Positions 35,845-45,293 of a stretch of DNA of 64,000 nucleotides are shown here, piece after piece (position 1 is the stretch's first letter; the number at the start of each line of letters is the position of its first letter). The stretch comes from Lachnospiraceae bacterium. GTDB taxonomy: Bacteria > Bacillota > Clostridia > Lachnospirales > Lachnospiraceae. The stretch spans positions 1 to 64,000 of the forward strand of contig FUZG01000007.1 of assembly GCA_900168235.1 (NCBI GenBank), given 5' to 3'. Made by a program: the position numbers and the translations under genes. The notes under the pieces are model-generated. The model searched no databases, was not told the DNA's origin, and saw only the letters and a program-made list of their open reading frames with translations.

Positions 35845-36234
35845 ATGCTGAACGAAGAGAGAATAAAACTAATGACTAGGATGGCGTCCTTCGAGGAAAA
35901 TGAAGGCAGTAAGTCCATTCCGATCACAGAGTATTTCCGCAGCGATTATGTTGGCTTTCATATGCTGAAGACTGCCGTGTCAGTGACACTGGCGTTTATC
36001 CTGATCGTCGGGATCCGTCTGTTCTGCCGTTTTGATGAATTTATATCAGAATTCTACGAGACGGACTTTGTTGGTCTGGCGGAAGGATATTTCCGGGAAT
36101 ATCTGGTAGTACTGCTGATCTTTCTTTTGTTTGCATATATCCTGTATTCCTACAGATATACGCAGGCACACAGGGATGTCAAGATCTATCAGAAGGCACT
36201 GAAAAAGCTTAGTTCAATGTATGAAAGACAATAA
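35845..36234 (+). CDS. small membrane protein of unknown function, upstream of the cdaA operon
   Basis: The 129-aa product has two hydrophobic helices, about residues 40-60 (TAVSVTLAFILIVGIRLF) and about 88-106 (YLVVLLIFLLFAYILY), with an acidic loop between. I do not recognise a family. The ribosome site of ATG 35845 is poor; ATG 35872 with GAAGAGAG upstream is a possible shorter start. It lies 10 nt after yvyF and 2 nt before the next membrane-protein gene, so it is part of a long operon that reaches cdaA-cdaR-glmM. Confidence 0.7.
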   Translation: MLNEERIKLMTRMASFEENEGSKSIPITEYFRSDYVGFHMLKTAVSVTLAFILIVGIRLFCRFDEFISEFYETDFVGLAEGYFREYLVVLLIFLLFAYILYSYRYTQAHRDVKIYQKALKKLSSMYERQ

Positions 36235-36236
36235 TT

Positions 36237-37232
36237 ATGGCAAACTTACTTTTGATCAGAGACCGGCTTGGGGATTTTTATGCAAAGTACGAGGTGTTTA
36301 TAACACCGGTTTTGAGATTTTTGCTGGCGCTGATCACTTATTTAATGATCAATAGAAATATCGGATATATGGAAGCACTGAAAAGTCCGGTGCTGATGGC
36401 CGGAGTCGCGTTGGTAAACGCTGTATTGCCTGTAAATGCAATACTGGTTTTTGCAGCGGGCTTTACTGTGCTCCATCTCTATAAACTTTCGATCATATGT
36501 GCAGGTGTTGTGCTTATCCTGTTTATGCTGCTGTTCCTTCTTTATTTCAGGTTTTCACCGAAGGACGGTATTGGTGTTCTGTTGACACCGTTAGCAATGG
36601 CACTGCACGTTCCCAGTACCGTTCCATTGTGTTTTGGACTTCGCGGAAATATTTTTTCTGCGGTTTCAGTTGCATGCGGAGCGATAGTTTATTACACCAT
36701 AGGGTATGTTAAGGAAAACAATGCTTCTCTTTCAGACGGAGATATAGAGGGCGCTGTAAATCAGGTAAAGACCCTTATGAACGGCATTGTGGGAAACCGC
36801 ACCATGCGGGTTACTGTGGCAGCGTTTGCTGTTACCGTGATCGTTGTGTACCTTATCCGCCGTCTGTCGGTGGATCACAGCAGGATCATTGCTCTTGCAG
36901 CAGGTTCCATCATAAATGTTGTGGTTTTCCTTGTAGGTGATTTTGTTTATGATCTGCAGATAAACATTCTTTTTCTGCTGCTCGGATCTATCGTGTCCTT
37001 TGCTATTACAATGGGCATAGAATTCTTTTTCCTTGCAGTTGATTACACACGGACAGAATATCTGCAGTTTGAAGATGATGAATATTACTACTACGTCAAA
37101 GCTGTGCCGAAGCTTTCAGTATCCGCTCCGGAGAAGAAAGTAAAGAATATAAGCACAGCGGGACGCAGAAGTGAGGATAATAGCAAGGTGCGCTCGTATG
37201 AACGCATAGAACGCAGACGGACGAATTCATGA
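36237..37232 (+). CDS. polytopic membrane protein of unknown function, overlapping cdaA
   Basis: The 331-aa product has roughly 8-9 hydrophobic helices and a charged cytoplasmic tail (about 275-331) with Tyr-rich FEDDEYYYYVKAV and a very basic end (SYERIERRRTNS). I recognise no named family. It overlaps cdaA by 4 nt (ATGA), a sign of translational coupling with the c-di-AMP synthase, so it may belong to the envelope/osmotic circuit that CdaA serves (inference). ATG 36237 lies 2 nt after the previous stop. Confidence 0.78.
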   Translation: MANLLLIRDRLGDFYAKYEVFITPVLRFLLALITYLMINRNIGYMEALKSPVLMAGVALVNAVLPVNAILVFAAGFTVLHLYKLSIICAGVVLILFMLLFLLYFRFSPKDGIGVLLTPLAMALHVPSTVPLCFGLRGNIFSAVSVACGAIVYYTIGYVKENNASLSDGDIEGAVNQVKTLMNGIVGNRTMRVTVAAFAVTVIVVYLIRRLSVDHSRIIALAAGSIINVVVFLVGDFVYDLQINILFLLLGSIVSFAITMGIEFFFLAVDYTRTEYLQFEDDEYYYYVKAVPKLSVSAPEKKVKNISTAGRRSEDNSKVRSYERIERRRTNS

Positions 37233-38116
37233 CGGGAATCGCAAATTTTGTACGTTATCTCGAAAAGTTCATATCGTTTGATTCCATACCGAGAATGGTC
37301 ACAACAGACTATGTGGAGATTCTGATCATTGCATTTCTTATATATGAAGTGCTTGTCTGGATCCAGAATACGAAGGCATGGTCGCTGCTCCGCGGCATTG
37401 TTGTGATCGTTCTCTTTATTCTTGTGGCATATGTTTTTCAGATGAATACGATCATCTGGATTGTTCGTAATGCTCTGAATGTTGCCATTATGGCAGTGGT
37501 GGTAATTTTCCAGCCCGAGCTCAGAAAAGCATTGGATATTCTTGGAAGAAAGAATATCTTCAGCTCGTTTATTTCGTTTAATGTCTCTACCAATTCGGAT
37601 GAACGGTTTTCTGATAAGACTGTGAATGAGATCGTTAGAGCGTGCTTCGAAATGGGCCGTGCAAGGACCGGTGCACTTATCGTTCTCGCACAGAATGATA
37701 ATCTGGAAGAATATGAGAGGACCGGAATAGATCTCGATTCTATCGTGAGCAGCCAGCTTCTCATCAATATTTTTGAGCATAATACGCCTCTTCATGACGG
37801 AGCAGTCATTATTCGGGGCGACCGCATAGTTTCCGCTACATGCTATCTGCCTCTGTCGGATAACATGGAACTTTCAAAGGAACTCGGAACCCGCCACCGT
37901 GCAGGTGTGGGTATATCAGAGGCGACAGATTCGCTGACGCTGATAGTATCCGAGGAAACAGGACGTGTATCTATTGCGTATGAAGGCGAACTGTTCAGGG
38001 CTGTTGATGCCGAGTTCGTTCGGAACCGTATGATAAAACTCCAGAATAAAGTACACAGGACCCAGGAGGAACGACGCCTCTTTTTCTGGAAAGGGAAAGG
38101 CGGTGATCGTTCATGA
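37229..38116 (+). CDS. cdaA: diadenylate cyclase CdaA
   Basis: The 295-aa membrane enzyme makes c-di-AMP from two ATP. N-terminal hydrophobic helices (about 27-95) anchor it, and the DAC domain follows with the catalytic motifs DGAVIIRGDRIVSATCYLPL (DGA, about 190) and GTRHRAGVGISE (RHR, about 220). Length and layout match Bacillus CdaA. It starts inside the ATGA overlap with the upstream membrane-protein gene and ends with an ATGA overlap with cdaR, forming the conserved cdaA-cdaR-glmM block that ties c-di-AMP level to cell-wall precursor synthesis. Confidence 0.95.
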   Translation: MTGIANFVRYLEKFISFDSIPRMVTTDYVEILIIAFLIYEVLVWIQNTKAWSLLRGIVVIVLFILVAYVFQMNTIIWIVRNALNVAIMAVVVIFQPELRKALDILGRKNIFSSFISFNVSTNSDERFSDKTVNEIVRACFEMGRARTGALIVLAQNDNLEEYERTGIDLDSIVSSQLLINIFEHNTPLHDGAVIIRGDRIVSATCYLPLSDNMELSKELGTRHRAGVGISEATDSLTLIVSEETGRVSIAYEGELFRAVDAEFVRNRMIKLQNKVHRTQEERRLFFWKGKGGDRS

Positions 38117-39492
38117 TCCAGACACTGAAAGCAGTAGGAAAGTCTCTTGCTTCTAACCCGTGGCTGAAGATTTTGTCACTCCTCATAGCCTTCTTATTGT
38201 GGCTTGTTGTCGTGAGTATCGACAATCCGGTCATGACGCTTCCTTTTACAGCTATTCCCATCACTATAGAAAACGGGGATATCATGGAGGAGAACGGCAA
38301 GGCATTTGAGCTTGCGGATTCCAGCAGGGTTGTTTCTATCAGCGTCCGCGCTGAGAGATCCATTCTGTCAGAACTTTCCAGAGATGATTTTAAGGCTTCT
38401 ATCGACATGACTGAGCTTGATGGAAATCGGGTTCCAATCGAAGTCAAGGCTACCAGATATGCAGACAGGATACAGTCTGTAACTCCGAGACAGGGCTATG
38501 CTACAGTACTGGTCGAGAATCTGAAGAAGTCACAGTACAAGATCCAGGTGGAGACATCGGGAGAGGTTGTTGACGGATATACGGTCGGAAGTAAGTCTCT
38601 CACTACAAATGTTGTGAGGGTTTCCGGGCCGGAGTCGGTTGTAGACCGCATAAGTAAAGCGGTGGTAAGACTCAATGTTTCAGGAATGACGAGTGAGATC
38701 CACTCGACTGAACCAATCATGCTCGTTGATGAGAGCGGAAGTCCTGTAGACACATCATCGCTTACACTTTCAGTGAAGGATACAAATGTAACGGTTGATG
38801 TGTGGGAAGTAAAGACTGTTGCCGTGACCGCGGCTGTTTCGGGTACTCCTGCAGTCGGTTACTCTGCAACAGGTACTGTTGAGACTTCGATAAAGAATAT
38901 CGACATCACGGGAGAATCGAGAGATCTGGCAGCAGTTCAGTCCGTGTCCATCCCGGAGACGGCTGTGGATATCACAGGCGCAACAGGCGATGTCACGGTT
39001 GGCGTGGATATCAGCAGATATCTGCCGAATGGCATTTATCTTGTGGACTCTTCACAGTCAGAGATTGCCGTAACGGTTAAGATAGAGGCTGCGCAGAGCA
39101 GAACTATTGCAGTACCGATCTCCAATCTTACGGTAGAAAATGTGCCGGAAGGCATGAATGCAGCGTTCCAGAATCCTACAGGCGTATTTACCGTTGAGGT
39201 TCAGGGAATGTCATCCGTTCTAAATTCGCTCGTTGCAGCTGATATCACAGGTACAGCTTCTCTGTCCGGTATCGGTGCAGATGGAGAGGTTTCTCCGGAG
39301 CTGTATGATGCAGATGTTACCCTGAGTCTTCCGAGTGGTGTAACACAGGATGCGGTATCGGTGAAAGTACTGCTACAGAATGGAGAAGGAACCGGTGCTG
39401 AAAACACGGATTCGGATGAATCTGATTCCGATGGAAAGAAGGATTCCGAGGAAAAAAATGACGATGATAGTCAGACAGTCGATAGAGACTGA
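38113..39492 (+). CDS. cdaR: CdaR (YbbR-domain) regulator of CdaA
   Basis: The 459-aa product has one N-terminal membrane helix (about 16-36, ILSLLIAFLLWLVVVSI) followed by an extracytoplasmic part with about four YbbR repeats, recognisable as alternating V/I-rich strands (QYKIQVETSGEVVDGYTVGS, VAVTAAVSGTPAVGYSATGT and relatives). The C-terminal end is an acidic Asp/Ser/Glu tail. In Bacillus and Listeria CdaR binds and modulates CdaA. Overlap with cdaA by 4 nt indicates coupling. About 70 nt separate it from glmM. Confidence 0.92.
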   Translation: MIQTLKAVGKSLASNPWLKILSLLIAFLLWLVVVSIDNPVMTLPFTAIPITIENGDIMEENGKAFELADSSRVVSISVRAERSILSELSRDDFKASIDMTELDGNRVPIEVKATRYADRIQSVTPRQGYATVLVENLKKSQYKIQVETSGEVVDGYTVGSKSLTTNVVRVSGPESVVDRISKAVVRLNVSGMTSEIHSTEPIMLVDESGSPVDTSSLTLSVKDTNVTVDVWEVKTVAVTAAVSGTPAVGYSATGTVETSIKNIDITGESRDLAAVQSVSIPETAVDITGATGDVTVGVDISRYLPNGIYLVDSSQSEIAVTVKIEAAQSRTIAVPISNLTVENVPEGMNAAFQNPTGVFTVEVQGMSSVLNSLVAADITGTASLSGIGADGEVSPELYDADVTLSLPSGVTQDAVSVKVLLQNGEGTGAENTDSDESDSDGKKDSEEKNDDDSQTVDRD

Positions 39493-39563
39493 TAAATATT
39501 TGTTTTGATAGAAAAACCGCAGGATCGAAGCGGCAGTGGTATTAATGAAAGGATTTATTTGTT

Positions 39564-40913
39564 ATGGCAAGAATGTTTGGAACAGATGGTGTAAGAGGAG
39601 TTGCGAATACTGAGCTGACACCTTTACTCGCAATGCAGCTTGGTGCCGCAGGCGCCTATGTTCTTACTGAGGCTCATTCTTATCGCCCGACTATCATGGT
39701 TGGCTGCGATACACGTATTTCAGGAGATATGCTGGCAAACGCCCTTATGGCAGGTATCTGCTCAGTAGGAGCTGATGCGGTTTACGTAGGAGTTCTTCCT
39801 ACACCGGCTATCGCATATCTTACAAGAAAGTATAAGGTTGATGCCGGAGTTGTTATCTCAGCTTCTCATAATCCGGTTGAGTTTAACGGTATCAAGTTCT
39901 TTAACGGAGATGGTTACAAGCTTTCCGATGAAATGGAAGATCGGATCGAAGAATATATCCGTAACAACAACAAGGATCTTCCGAAGCCGACAGGATCAGG
40001 AGTAGGAAGGATCAAGTACAGAAGAGATGCGAGAGAAGAGTACATCAGCCATTCTATGCGTCAGATCAAGACAGATCTCACCGGTCTGAAGATCGTTGCA
40101 GACTGTGCTGAGGGAGCTTCATATATCACCTCTATCGAGACACTTGAGGAGCTTGGTGCTACGGTTATCCCGATCCACAACAATCCGGATGGAACAAACA
40201 TCAACAGCAACTGCGGTTCAACTCACATGGAAGAGCTCTGTGCAAGAGTTGTAATGGAGAAAGCTGACGTTGGACTTGCATTTGACGGTGATGCAGACCG
40301 TCTGCTGGCAGTTGATGAAAACGGACATGTGGTAAACGGCGATGAGATCATGGCTATCATCGGAAATCATATGAAGGAAGAAGGCACTCTTGCAGGTGAC
40401 ACTATCGTCGTTACTGTAATGACAAACCTTGGATTCCTTCTCATGGGTAAGGAAAAGGGCATCCGTGTGGACCAGACAAAGGTCGGAGACCGTTATGTTC
40501 TGGAACACATGAGAGAGATCGGCGCAACTCTTGGAGGAGAGCAGTCAGGTCATATTATCTTCCTTAATGAAAATACGACAGGTGACGGACTCCTTTCTGC
40601 GCTTCATTTATTGGAGGTGATAAAACTCAGCGGCAAGAAGCTTTCTGAACTTGCAAAGATTATGGATGTACTTCCGCAGGCTCTGGTAAATGCAAAGGTA
40701 CCTAACCATAAAAAGGAAAAGTACATGGAGTACACAGAGATCACAGATGCTATCGCGGCTCTCGAAAAGAAGTATGCCGGCGAAGGCAGGATACTCATCC
40801 GTCCTTCAGGAACTGAGCCTCTCGTACGTGTCATGATCGAAGGAAAAGATCAGAAGGTTATTGACATGGATGCAAAGAAGCTTGCACAGCTGATCGAAAA
40901 GACAGTATTCTAA
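39564..40913 (+). CDS. glmM: phosphoglucosamine mutase
   Basis: The 449-aa cytoplasmic enzyme converts glucosamine-6-P to glucosamine-1-P for UDP-GlcNAc and peptidoglycan synthesis. Visible are the N-terminal [16 protein letters not shown], the active-site serine loop [18 protein letters not shown] (Ser101), the metal loop [13 protein letters not shown] (about 240), the sugar-binding [10 protein letters not shown] and the phosphate loop [16 protein letters not shown]. GlmM binds and inhibits CdaA in Bacillus, in line with the shared operon. AAAGG lies before ATG 39564. Confidence 0.96.
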   Translation: MARMFGTDGVRGVANTELTPLLAMQLGAAGAYVLTEAHSYRPTIMVGCDTRISGDMLANALMAGICSVGADAVYVGVLPTPAIAYLTRKYKVDAGVVISASHNPVEFNGIKFFNGDGYKLSDEMEDRIEEYIRNNNKDLPKPTGSGVGRIKYRRDAREEYISHSMRQIKTDLTGLKIVADCAEGASYITSIETLEELGATVIPIHNNPDGTNINSNCGSTHMEELCARVVMEKADVGLAFDGDADRLLAVDENGHVVNGDEIMAIIGNHMKEEGTLAGDTIVVTVMTNLGFLLMGKEKGIRVDQTKVGDRYVLEHMREIGATLGGEQSGHIIFLNENTTGDGLLSALHLLEVIKLSGKKLSELAKIMDVLPQALVNAKVPNHKKEKYMEYTEITDAIAALEKKYAGEGRILIRPSGTEPLVRVMIEGKDQKVIDMDAKKLAQLIEKTVF

Positions 40914-41000
40914 GATTTGTATAATAACTTTAGAAAATGTGTATACAAATATGCACAATGCCGAATTAAAAAATAATTCGTGCTGCGTGCTATGTATAAA

Positions 41001-41029
41001 TTGCATAAATTGATTGTTGATGTTATAAT
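41001..41029 (+). promoter_or_regulatory. Sigma-A promoter of the HPr-family gene
   Basis: TTGCAT (41001-41006), a 17-nt spacer and TATAAT (41024-41029). The leader to ATG 41098 is about 60 nt. Confidence 0.75.
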
Positions 41030-41097
41030 AACCATGGATATTTTCTCGAGCGCAGATGAATAGTCTGTAATACTAATCGACTGGAGGGAAATGCGAT

Positions 41098-41361
41098 ATG
41101 GTCAGTCAGAAGGTCGTTATCAAGAATCCGACCGGACTTCACCTTCGCCCTGCAGGAATCCTCTGTAAGGAAGCAATGGAGTTCAAATCGTTGATCACGT
41201 TCCGTTTTCGTGAAAACACTGCAAATGCAAAGAGCGTACTTAGTGTTCTGGGTGCTTGCGTTAAGTGTGGTGATGAGATCGAACTGGTCTGTGAAGGCGA
41301 AGATGAAGGCGAAGCTCTGAAGCGTCTGGTTAATGCTATCGAGAGTGGCCTCGGCGAATAA
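41098..41361 (+). CDS. HPr-family phosphocarrier protein
   Basis: The 87-aa product has the HPr layout. The phosphorylated histidine is His15 in GLHLRPAG, with Arg17 next to it, and the regulatory serine Ser46 is present (NAKSVLSVLGA), so HPr kinase control is possible. It would carry phosphate from enzyme I to sugar PTS components. GGAGGGA precedes ATG 41098. No other PTS gene is nearby, and it has its own promoter and terminator. Compared with housekeeping HPr it has extra Cys residues (ILCKE, GACVKCG), so it might be an HPr paralog (Crh-like but with His15). Confidence 0.9.
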   Translation: MVSQKVVIKNPTGLHLRPAGILCKEAMEFKSLITFRFRENTANAKSVLSVLGACVKCGDEIELVCEGEDEGEALKRLVNAIESGLGE

Positions 41362-41373
41362 GTAAACAAAAAT

Positions 41374-41420
41374 AATAGCGGAGCTGTGAAAGGTTGAATC
41401 ACAGCTCCGCTATTTTTTTA
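41374..41420 (+). terminator. terminator of the HPr-family gene
   Basis: A perfect 16-bp stem (41374-41389 with 41399-41414) closes a 9-nt loop and is followed by TTTTT. Confidence 0.95.
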
Positions 41421-41428
41421 TTTTCGGA

Positions 41429-41509
41429 GCACTTAGCGAGGTATTTTCGAGCTTAGTGCGTGTTATGCAAGTTCGCTTGGCGAGGTTTTGTCGAGCCTAG
41501 CGTAACTTG
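41429..41509. repeat. two tandem imperfect palindromes
   Basis: Two similar units share the pattern GCGAGGT-TTT-TCGAGC-TAG. Unit 1 (41429-41459) has arms GCACT/AGTGC and unit 2 (41468-41509) has arms CAAGTT/AACTTG. Each can fold into a hairpin around a T-rich loop. They lie between two convergent genes, where REP-like repeats are often found. No third copy was noticed in this window. Confidence 0.6.
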
Positions 41510-41529
41510 TTTTCGGGATTAGAAGTTCT

Positions 41530-43062
41530 TTACCGTATAAATGATATCTTGCGTTCTTTATGGAAATGATTCCATAAGAGACTTATGAATACGAGTATCA
41601 GATAAAAGTACATCGTAAAGTAGATCGGAAAATAGTACTTAAAATATGAAGCAGGCGCCATTATAAATACGATGACAAAGTGCCCGATAAGCCCTCCGGT
41701 CATGAAAAACGTGAACCACCGTCTGCGGATCAGGCTGTAAAGGCAGCAGAGGAAGAGCAGTATATGAGGTATATAAAGGTTATAGGCAATAGTCTTTACG
41801 ATGCTCACTGCGAAGAGCAGAAAGCCCTTTATGCCGCCCTGATCCCATTTGATGTCATAAGGTGTCGCTGCATAGTCAAAAGCACCGATCCTTGTCCTTA
41901 ACAGCACGTCGGGATTATTTATAAAGATATTGCGGCATCCTTCCGTATAGACCGCATAATCTCCGGCTGTGGCAGTTTCGATTTTTCCTGTATATCCCGG
42001 ATAGTAAAGGATGAGCACGTCTTCGTAGTTGATATCGCCAAGATCCTGATTAATAGCATCGATAGTGTCGATATCAAGGAAGTGGGAGACCTTTTCGAGA
42101 TCTTCACGGTTTTTATCACGGTCGAGACCGTTTCTCATCATATTTGTAATAGTATAAGCATAGAAAGGACCCATGCGGTTATTCGCCTTGTCATCCATTC
42201 TGTTAGGAAGGATGCCGTTCTGCGGGATCGCAACTATGTACTGTATAAGGATTGAGCAGAGGATTATGAGTACAGCGGTCTTTTTTGTACGAAGGTCACT
42301 GTATGTAAGGAACAGCAGGATCGGAAGGATCACTGCAAAGTAAATGCCCTCTGTTCTCCACTGAGTGAGTACTGCACCAAGGACCATGATCCAGAAAAGC
42401 TTGAGCGAGGATGCGGACTTTTTTTCGAGTCCATCCATCAAAAGCGTAAAGATCAGGAAAATGTACACCAAAAAATACACGGGTATACGATGGGCTGAGG
42501 TCGTATAGGCAAGTACCGGAGGTATAAAGAATGTGAGATACTGTACGGCACCGTATTTTTTAGAAAGGTATGCTGAAAGGCGGTGTACTGTGTATCCGCA
42601 GACTAAAAGCTGGATCGCGACCTTAACAAGGATCGGTCCAAACCAGGCGGGGATCACCATCATCGATATGATGTAATACCAGGTGGTCAGATAGTAAAAC
42701 CATGTGTAGCTCGCAAGGTTTGAAGCTTCCTGAAATATCAGGGTCTCGTCATTTGAAAGAAAGCCCTCGGGAAGCTTGAAAATGAGCACAGCTATTATAG
42801 GGATAAAATATATTCCTGCATATTTAAGGATGCTCATGGTATCGGGGGTGTGCCGTATAATGGCGCGCCACACGATGAAAAGCATGATAAACAGTATCGC
42901 CTTGCAGGGGATATAATTCAGGGGCTCGGTCATTGGAGCGACCGTGAAAACAAAACGGTCGGTAAAAAATGTTATGAACCAGTGGATCAGTGATACCAGA
43001 AGGGGTATACGTTCTTTTTTTATAAATCCGATGGCTTTATCAGCAGAAAAAATGCCGGACAT
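41530..43062 (-). CDS. polytopic membrane protein, GT-C-like glycosyltransferase or polymerase of unknown type
   Basis: The 510-aa product has about ten or more hydrophobic helices, with a large hydrophilic loop at about residues 285-400 (containing RMDDKANNRMGPFYAYTITN and NREDLEKVSHFLDIDTID). It resembles the uncharacterised DUF6020-type or GT-C-fold membrane glycosyltransferases found in surface-polysaccharide loci; this is a general impression, not a motif match. The start at 43062 has AAGGAGT upstream on the minus strand. It is divergent from rmlD and lies at the edge of the glycan locus. Sugar and function are unknown. Confidence 0.7.
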   Translation of the reverse strand: MSGIFSADKAIGFIKKERIPLLVSLIHWFITFFTDRFVFTVAPMTEPLNYIPCKAILFIMLFIVWRAIIRHTPDTMSILKYAGIYFIPIIAVLIFKLPEGFLSNDETLIFQEASNLASYTWFYYLTTWYYIISMMVIPAWFGPILVKVAIQLLVCGYTVHRLSAYLSKKYGAVQYLTFFIPPVLAYTTSAHRIPVYFLVYIFLIFTLLMDGLEKKSASSLKLFWIMVLGAVLTQWRTEGIYFAVILPILLFLTYSDLRTKKTAVLIILCSILIQYIVAIPQNGILPNRMDDKANNRMGPFYAYTITNMMRNGLDRDKNREDLEKVSHFLDIDTIDAINQDLGDINYEDVLILYYPGYTGKIETATAGDYAVYTEGCRNIFINNPDVLLRTRIGAFDYAATPYDIKWDQGGIKGFLLFAVSIVKTIAYNLYIPHILLFLCCLYSLIRRRWFTFFMTGGLIGHFVIVFIMAPASYFKYYFPIYFTMYFYLILVFISLLWNHFHKERKISFIR

Positions 43063-43096
43063 GATAGACTCCTTTATCTTATTAATTTCGGGAAGT

Positions 43097-43105
43097 ATTA
43101 TAACA
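43097..43105 (-). promoter_or_regulatory. extended -10 element for the minus-strand membrane-protein gene
   Basis: Read on the minus strand, TGT directly followed by TATAAT (43097-43102) makes an extended -10. No clear -35 is seen at the right distance. Confidence 0.45.
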
Positions 43106-43142
43106 TGACATACAGAGGCAAAGCGTAATAAAAAACGGATTC

Positions 43143-43171
43143 GTGACAAGATATAAAAAAGGTGTTACAAT
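43143..43171 (+). promoter_or_regulatory. candidate promoter of rmlD and the glycan operon
   Basis: GTGACA (43143-43148), a 17-nt spacer and TACAAT (43166-43171), about 70 nt before ATG 43240 and divergent from the minus-strand promoter. Confidence 0.6.
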
Positions 43172-43239
43172 ATCTCAGTTAATCATGGGGCAGCTTTACA
43201 GATAGAACTGTCATTGAAAATCGGAGGATATAAGCGATC

Positions 43240-44115
43240 ATGAAAACACTGCTGGTTACAGGAAGCAACGGTCAGCTTGGAAGAGCAATGAACCGTGAAC
43301 TTGCGGGAAGTACTGAATACACCATCTACAATACAGATGTTGCTGAGGGCAATGGTATCCATGCCGTGGATATCACAGATGTGGATCAGGTGCTTGCTGT
43401 AGCAAGGGAACTGAAGCCTTATGCGATAATAAATTGTGCTGCTTATACAGCGGTTGATAAACAGGAAACAGATGGAGATCTGTCATACAAGATCAATGCT
43501 ATCGGCCCCAGAAACCTTGCCATTGCTGCAACAGAGACTGATGCAAAGCTTATCCATATCTCCACAGATTATGTTTTCAGAGGAGACGGAAACAGACCTT
43601 ACACAGAATTTGATGCGACAGGTCCGGTGAGCATGTACGGAAGAACAAAGCTCGCAGGTGAGAATTTTGTGAAGGATTTTGCAAAGAGATACTGCACTAT
43701 CCGTACAGCATGGCTCTACGGCGATGGAAATAACTTTGTAAAGACTATGCTGAAGCTCAGCGAGAACCGCGATGAAGTGAGCGTAGTTAAGGATCAGCTA
43801 GGAACTCCCACCAGCACAAAGGAGCTTGCAAAGGCTATCCATTATCTGCTTCCTACAGATAATTACGGTCTTTTCCACGGCACATGTGAGGGTGACACAA
43901 ACTGGGCAGCTTTTGCTGACAAGATCTTTGAGCTTGCAGGCAAAAATACAAAGGTTAATCACATCACCACAGAAGAGTATAAGAAGATGAATCCGCAGAG
44001 CACAGACAGACCTGCTTATTCTATTCTTGATAACTATATGTTCCGTCTCACAGGATCTTTCCGCTTCGCTGACTGGGAAGATGCCATCAGGGAATATATT
44101 GCTGAAATGAAGTAA
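43240..44115 (+). CDS. rfbD: dTDP-4-dehydrorhamnose reductase (RmlD family)
   Basis: The 291-aa NAD(P)-dependent short-chain-type reductase would catalyse the last step of dTDP-L-rhamnose synthesis. The glycine motif TGSNGQLG (about residue 7), STDYVFRGDGNRPYTE (about 108) and the catalytic Y-x3-K (YGRTKLAGE, about 131) fit RmlD. rmlA, rmlB and rmlC are not in the window, so they must be elsewhere or the enzyme acts on another dTDP-sugar. GGAGG lies upstream of ATG 43240. First gene of the plus-strand glycan operon. Confidence 0.9.
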   Translation: MKTLLVTGSNGQLGRAMNRELAGSTEYTIYNTDVAEGNGIHAVDITDVDQVLAVARELKPYAIINCAAYTAVDKQETDGDLSYKINAIGPRNLAIAATETDAKLIHISTDYVFRGDGNRPYTEFDATGPVSMYGRTKLAGENFVKDFAKRYCTIRTAWLYGDGNNFVKTMLKLSENRDEVSVVKDQLGTPTSTKELAKAIHYLLPTDNYGLFHGTCEGDTNWAAFADKIFELAGKNTKVNHITTEEYKKMNPQSTDRPAYSILDNYMFRLTGSFRFADWEDAIREYIAEMK

Positions 44116-44190
44116 GAAAGGGAACGGCAAAAGCAGTTCCAAGTAAGATAAAGAGCCGGTTGAGCGGCGTAAAAATGAAAGGATTATCAT

Positions 44191-45270
44191 ATGAGAAATG
44201 TTGCACTGATCACAGGTATTACAGGACAGGACGGTTCCTATCTCGCAGACCTGCTGCTGGAGAAGGGATATGAGGTACACGGTATCATCAGAAGACAGTC
44301 CAGCATCAATACAAAGCGTATCGATCACCTTTACTACAATAAGGAACTGAAGGACAAGACATTCTTCCTTCACTACGGAGATATGACTGACTCCAGCAAT
44401 CTGAACAGACTGATCGAGCAGATCCAGCCTACAGAGATCTACAACCTTGCTGCACAGTCACACGTAGGCGTATCCTTCGAGGTTCCTGAGTACACAGCTG
44501 AGACAACAGGTATCGGAACACTCCGTCTTCTTGACGCTATTAAGAAGAACGGCATCAAGTGCAGATTTTATCAGGCTTCAACTTCCGAGCTTTTCGGCGG
44601 TATCCCGGAGACAGCTCCTCAGTCTGAGAAGACTCCGTTCTATCCGAAGAGCCCGTACGGAGCTGCAAAGCTTTACTCTTACTGGATCACTGTAAACTAC
44701 CGTGAGGCTTATAACCTCTACGCATGCAACGGTATCCTCTTTAACCACGAGTCACCGAGAAGAGGTGAGACTTTCGTTACAAGAAAGATCACACAGGCAG
44801 TTTCTCATATCGTTAAGGGTGATCAGGATGTACTTCAGCTTGGTAACCTCAATGCTAAGCGTGACTGGGGCTTCGCAGGCGACTATGTAGAAGGTATGTG
44901 GAGAATCCTTCAGCAGGATAAGCCGGGTGACTATGTACTTGCATCAGGTGAGACTCATTCTGTACGTGAATTTGTTGAAGAGGCGTTCAAAGCAGTTGGC
45001 ATCGATCTTGCATGGAGAGGCACAGGCGTAAACGAGAAGGGTTACGACAAGGTAACAGGTAAGGTTTACGTAGAAGTTAATCCGAAGTACTTCCGTCCGG
45101 CAGAGGTTGAGCTTCTCTGGGGTGATTCCAGCCGTGCAGAGAAGGAACTTGGATGGAAGAGAAAGGTTGACTTCAAGGGTCTTGTAAAGATGATGATGGA
45201 AGCTGATATGAAGGACATCACAGGACAGACACCTGAGGAATATATCGCATCTCAGAAGAAGACAAAATAA
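44191..45270 (+). CDS. gmd: GDP-mannose 4,6-dehydratase
   Basis: The 359-aa enzyme makes GDP-4-keto-6-deoxymannose, the first step to GDP-L-fucose. The N-terminus [20 protein letters not shown] is the family hallmark. Also visible are [14 protein letters not shown] (catalytic Ser/Thr region), the catalytic YGAAK ([15 protein letters not shown]) and [15 protein letters not shown], which binds GDP-mannose. AAAGGA lies before ATG 44191. It is followed by the fucose synthase gene, so GDP-fucose is the expected product of the pair. Confidence 0.96.
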   Translation: MRNVALITGITGQDGSYLADLLLEKGYEVHGIIRRQSSINTKRIDHLYYNKELKDKTFFLHYGDMTDSSNLNRLIEQIQPTEIYNLAAQSHVGVSFEVPEYTAETTGIGTLRLLDAIKKNGIKCRFYQASTSELFGGIPETAPQSEKTPFYPKSPYGAAKLYSYWITVNYREAYNLYACNGILFNHESPRRGETFVTRKITQAVSHIVKGDQDVLQLGNLNAKRDWGFAGDYVEGMWRILQQDKPGDYVLASGETHSVREFVEEAFKAVGIDLAWRGTGVNEKGYDKVTGKVYVEVNPKYFRPAEVELLWGDSSRAEKELGWKRKVDFKGLVKMMMEADMKDITGQTPEEYIASQKKTK

Positions 45271-45293
45271 GATCCATGACCGGAGACAGATAA

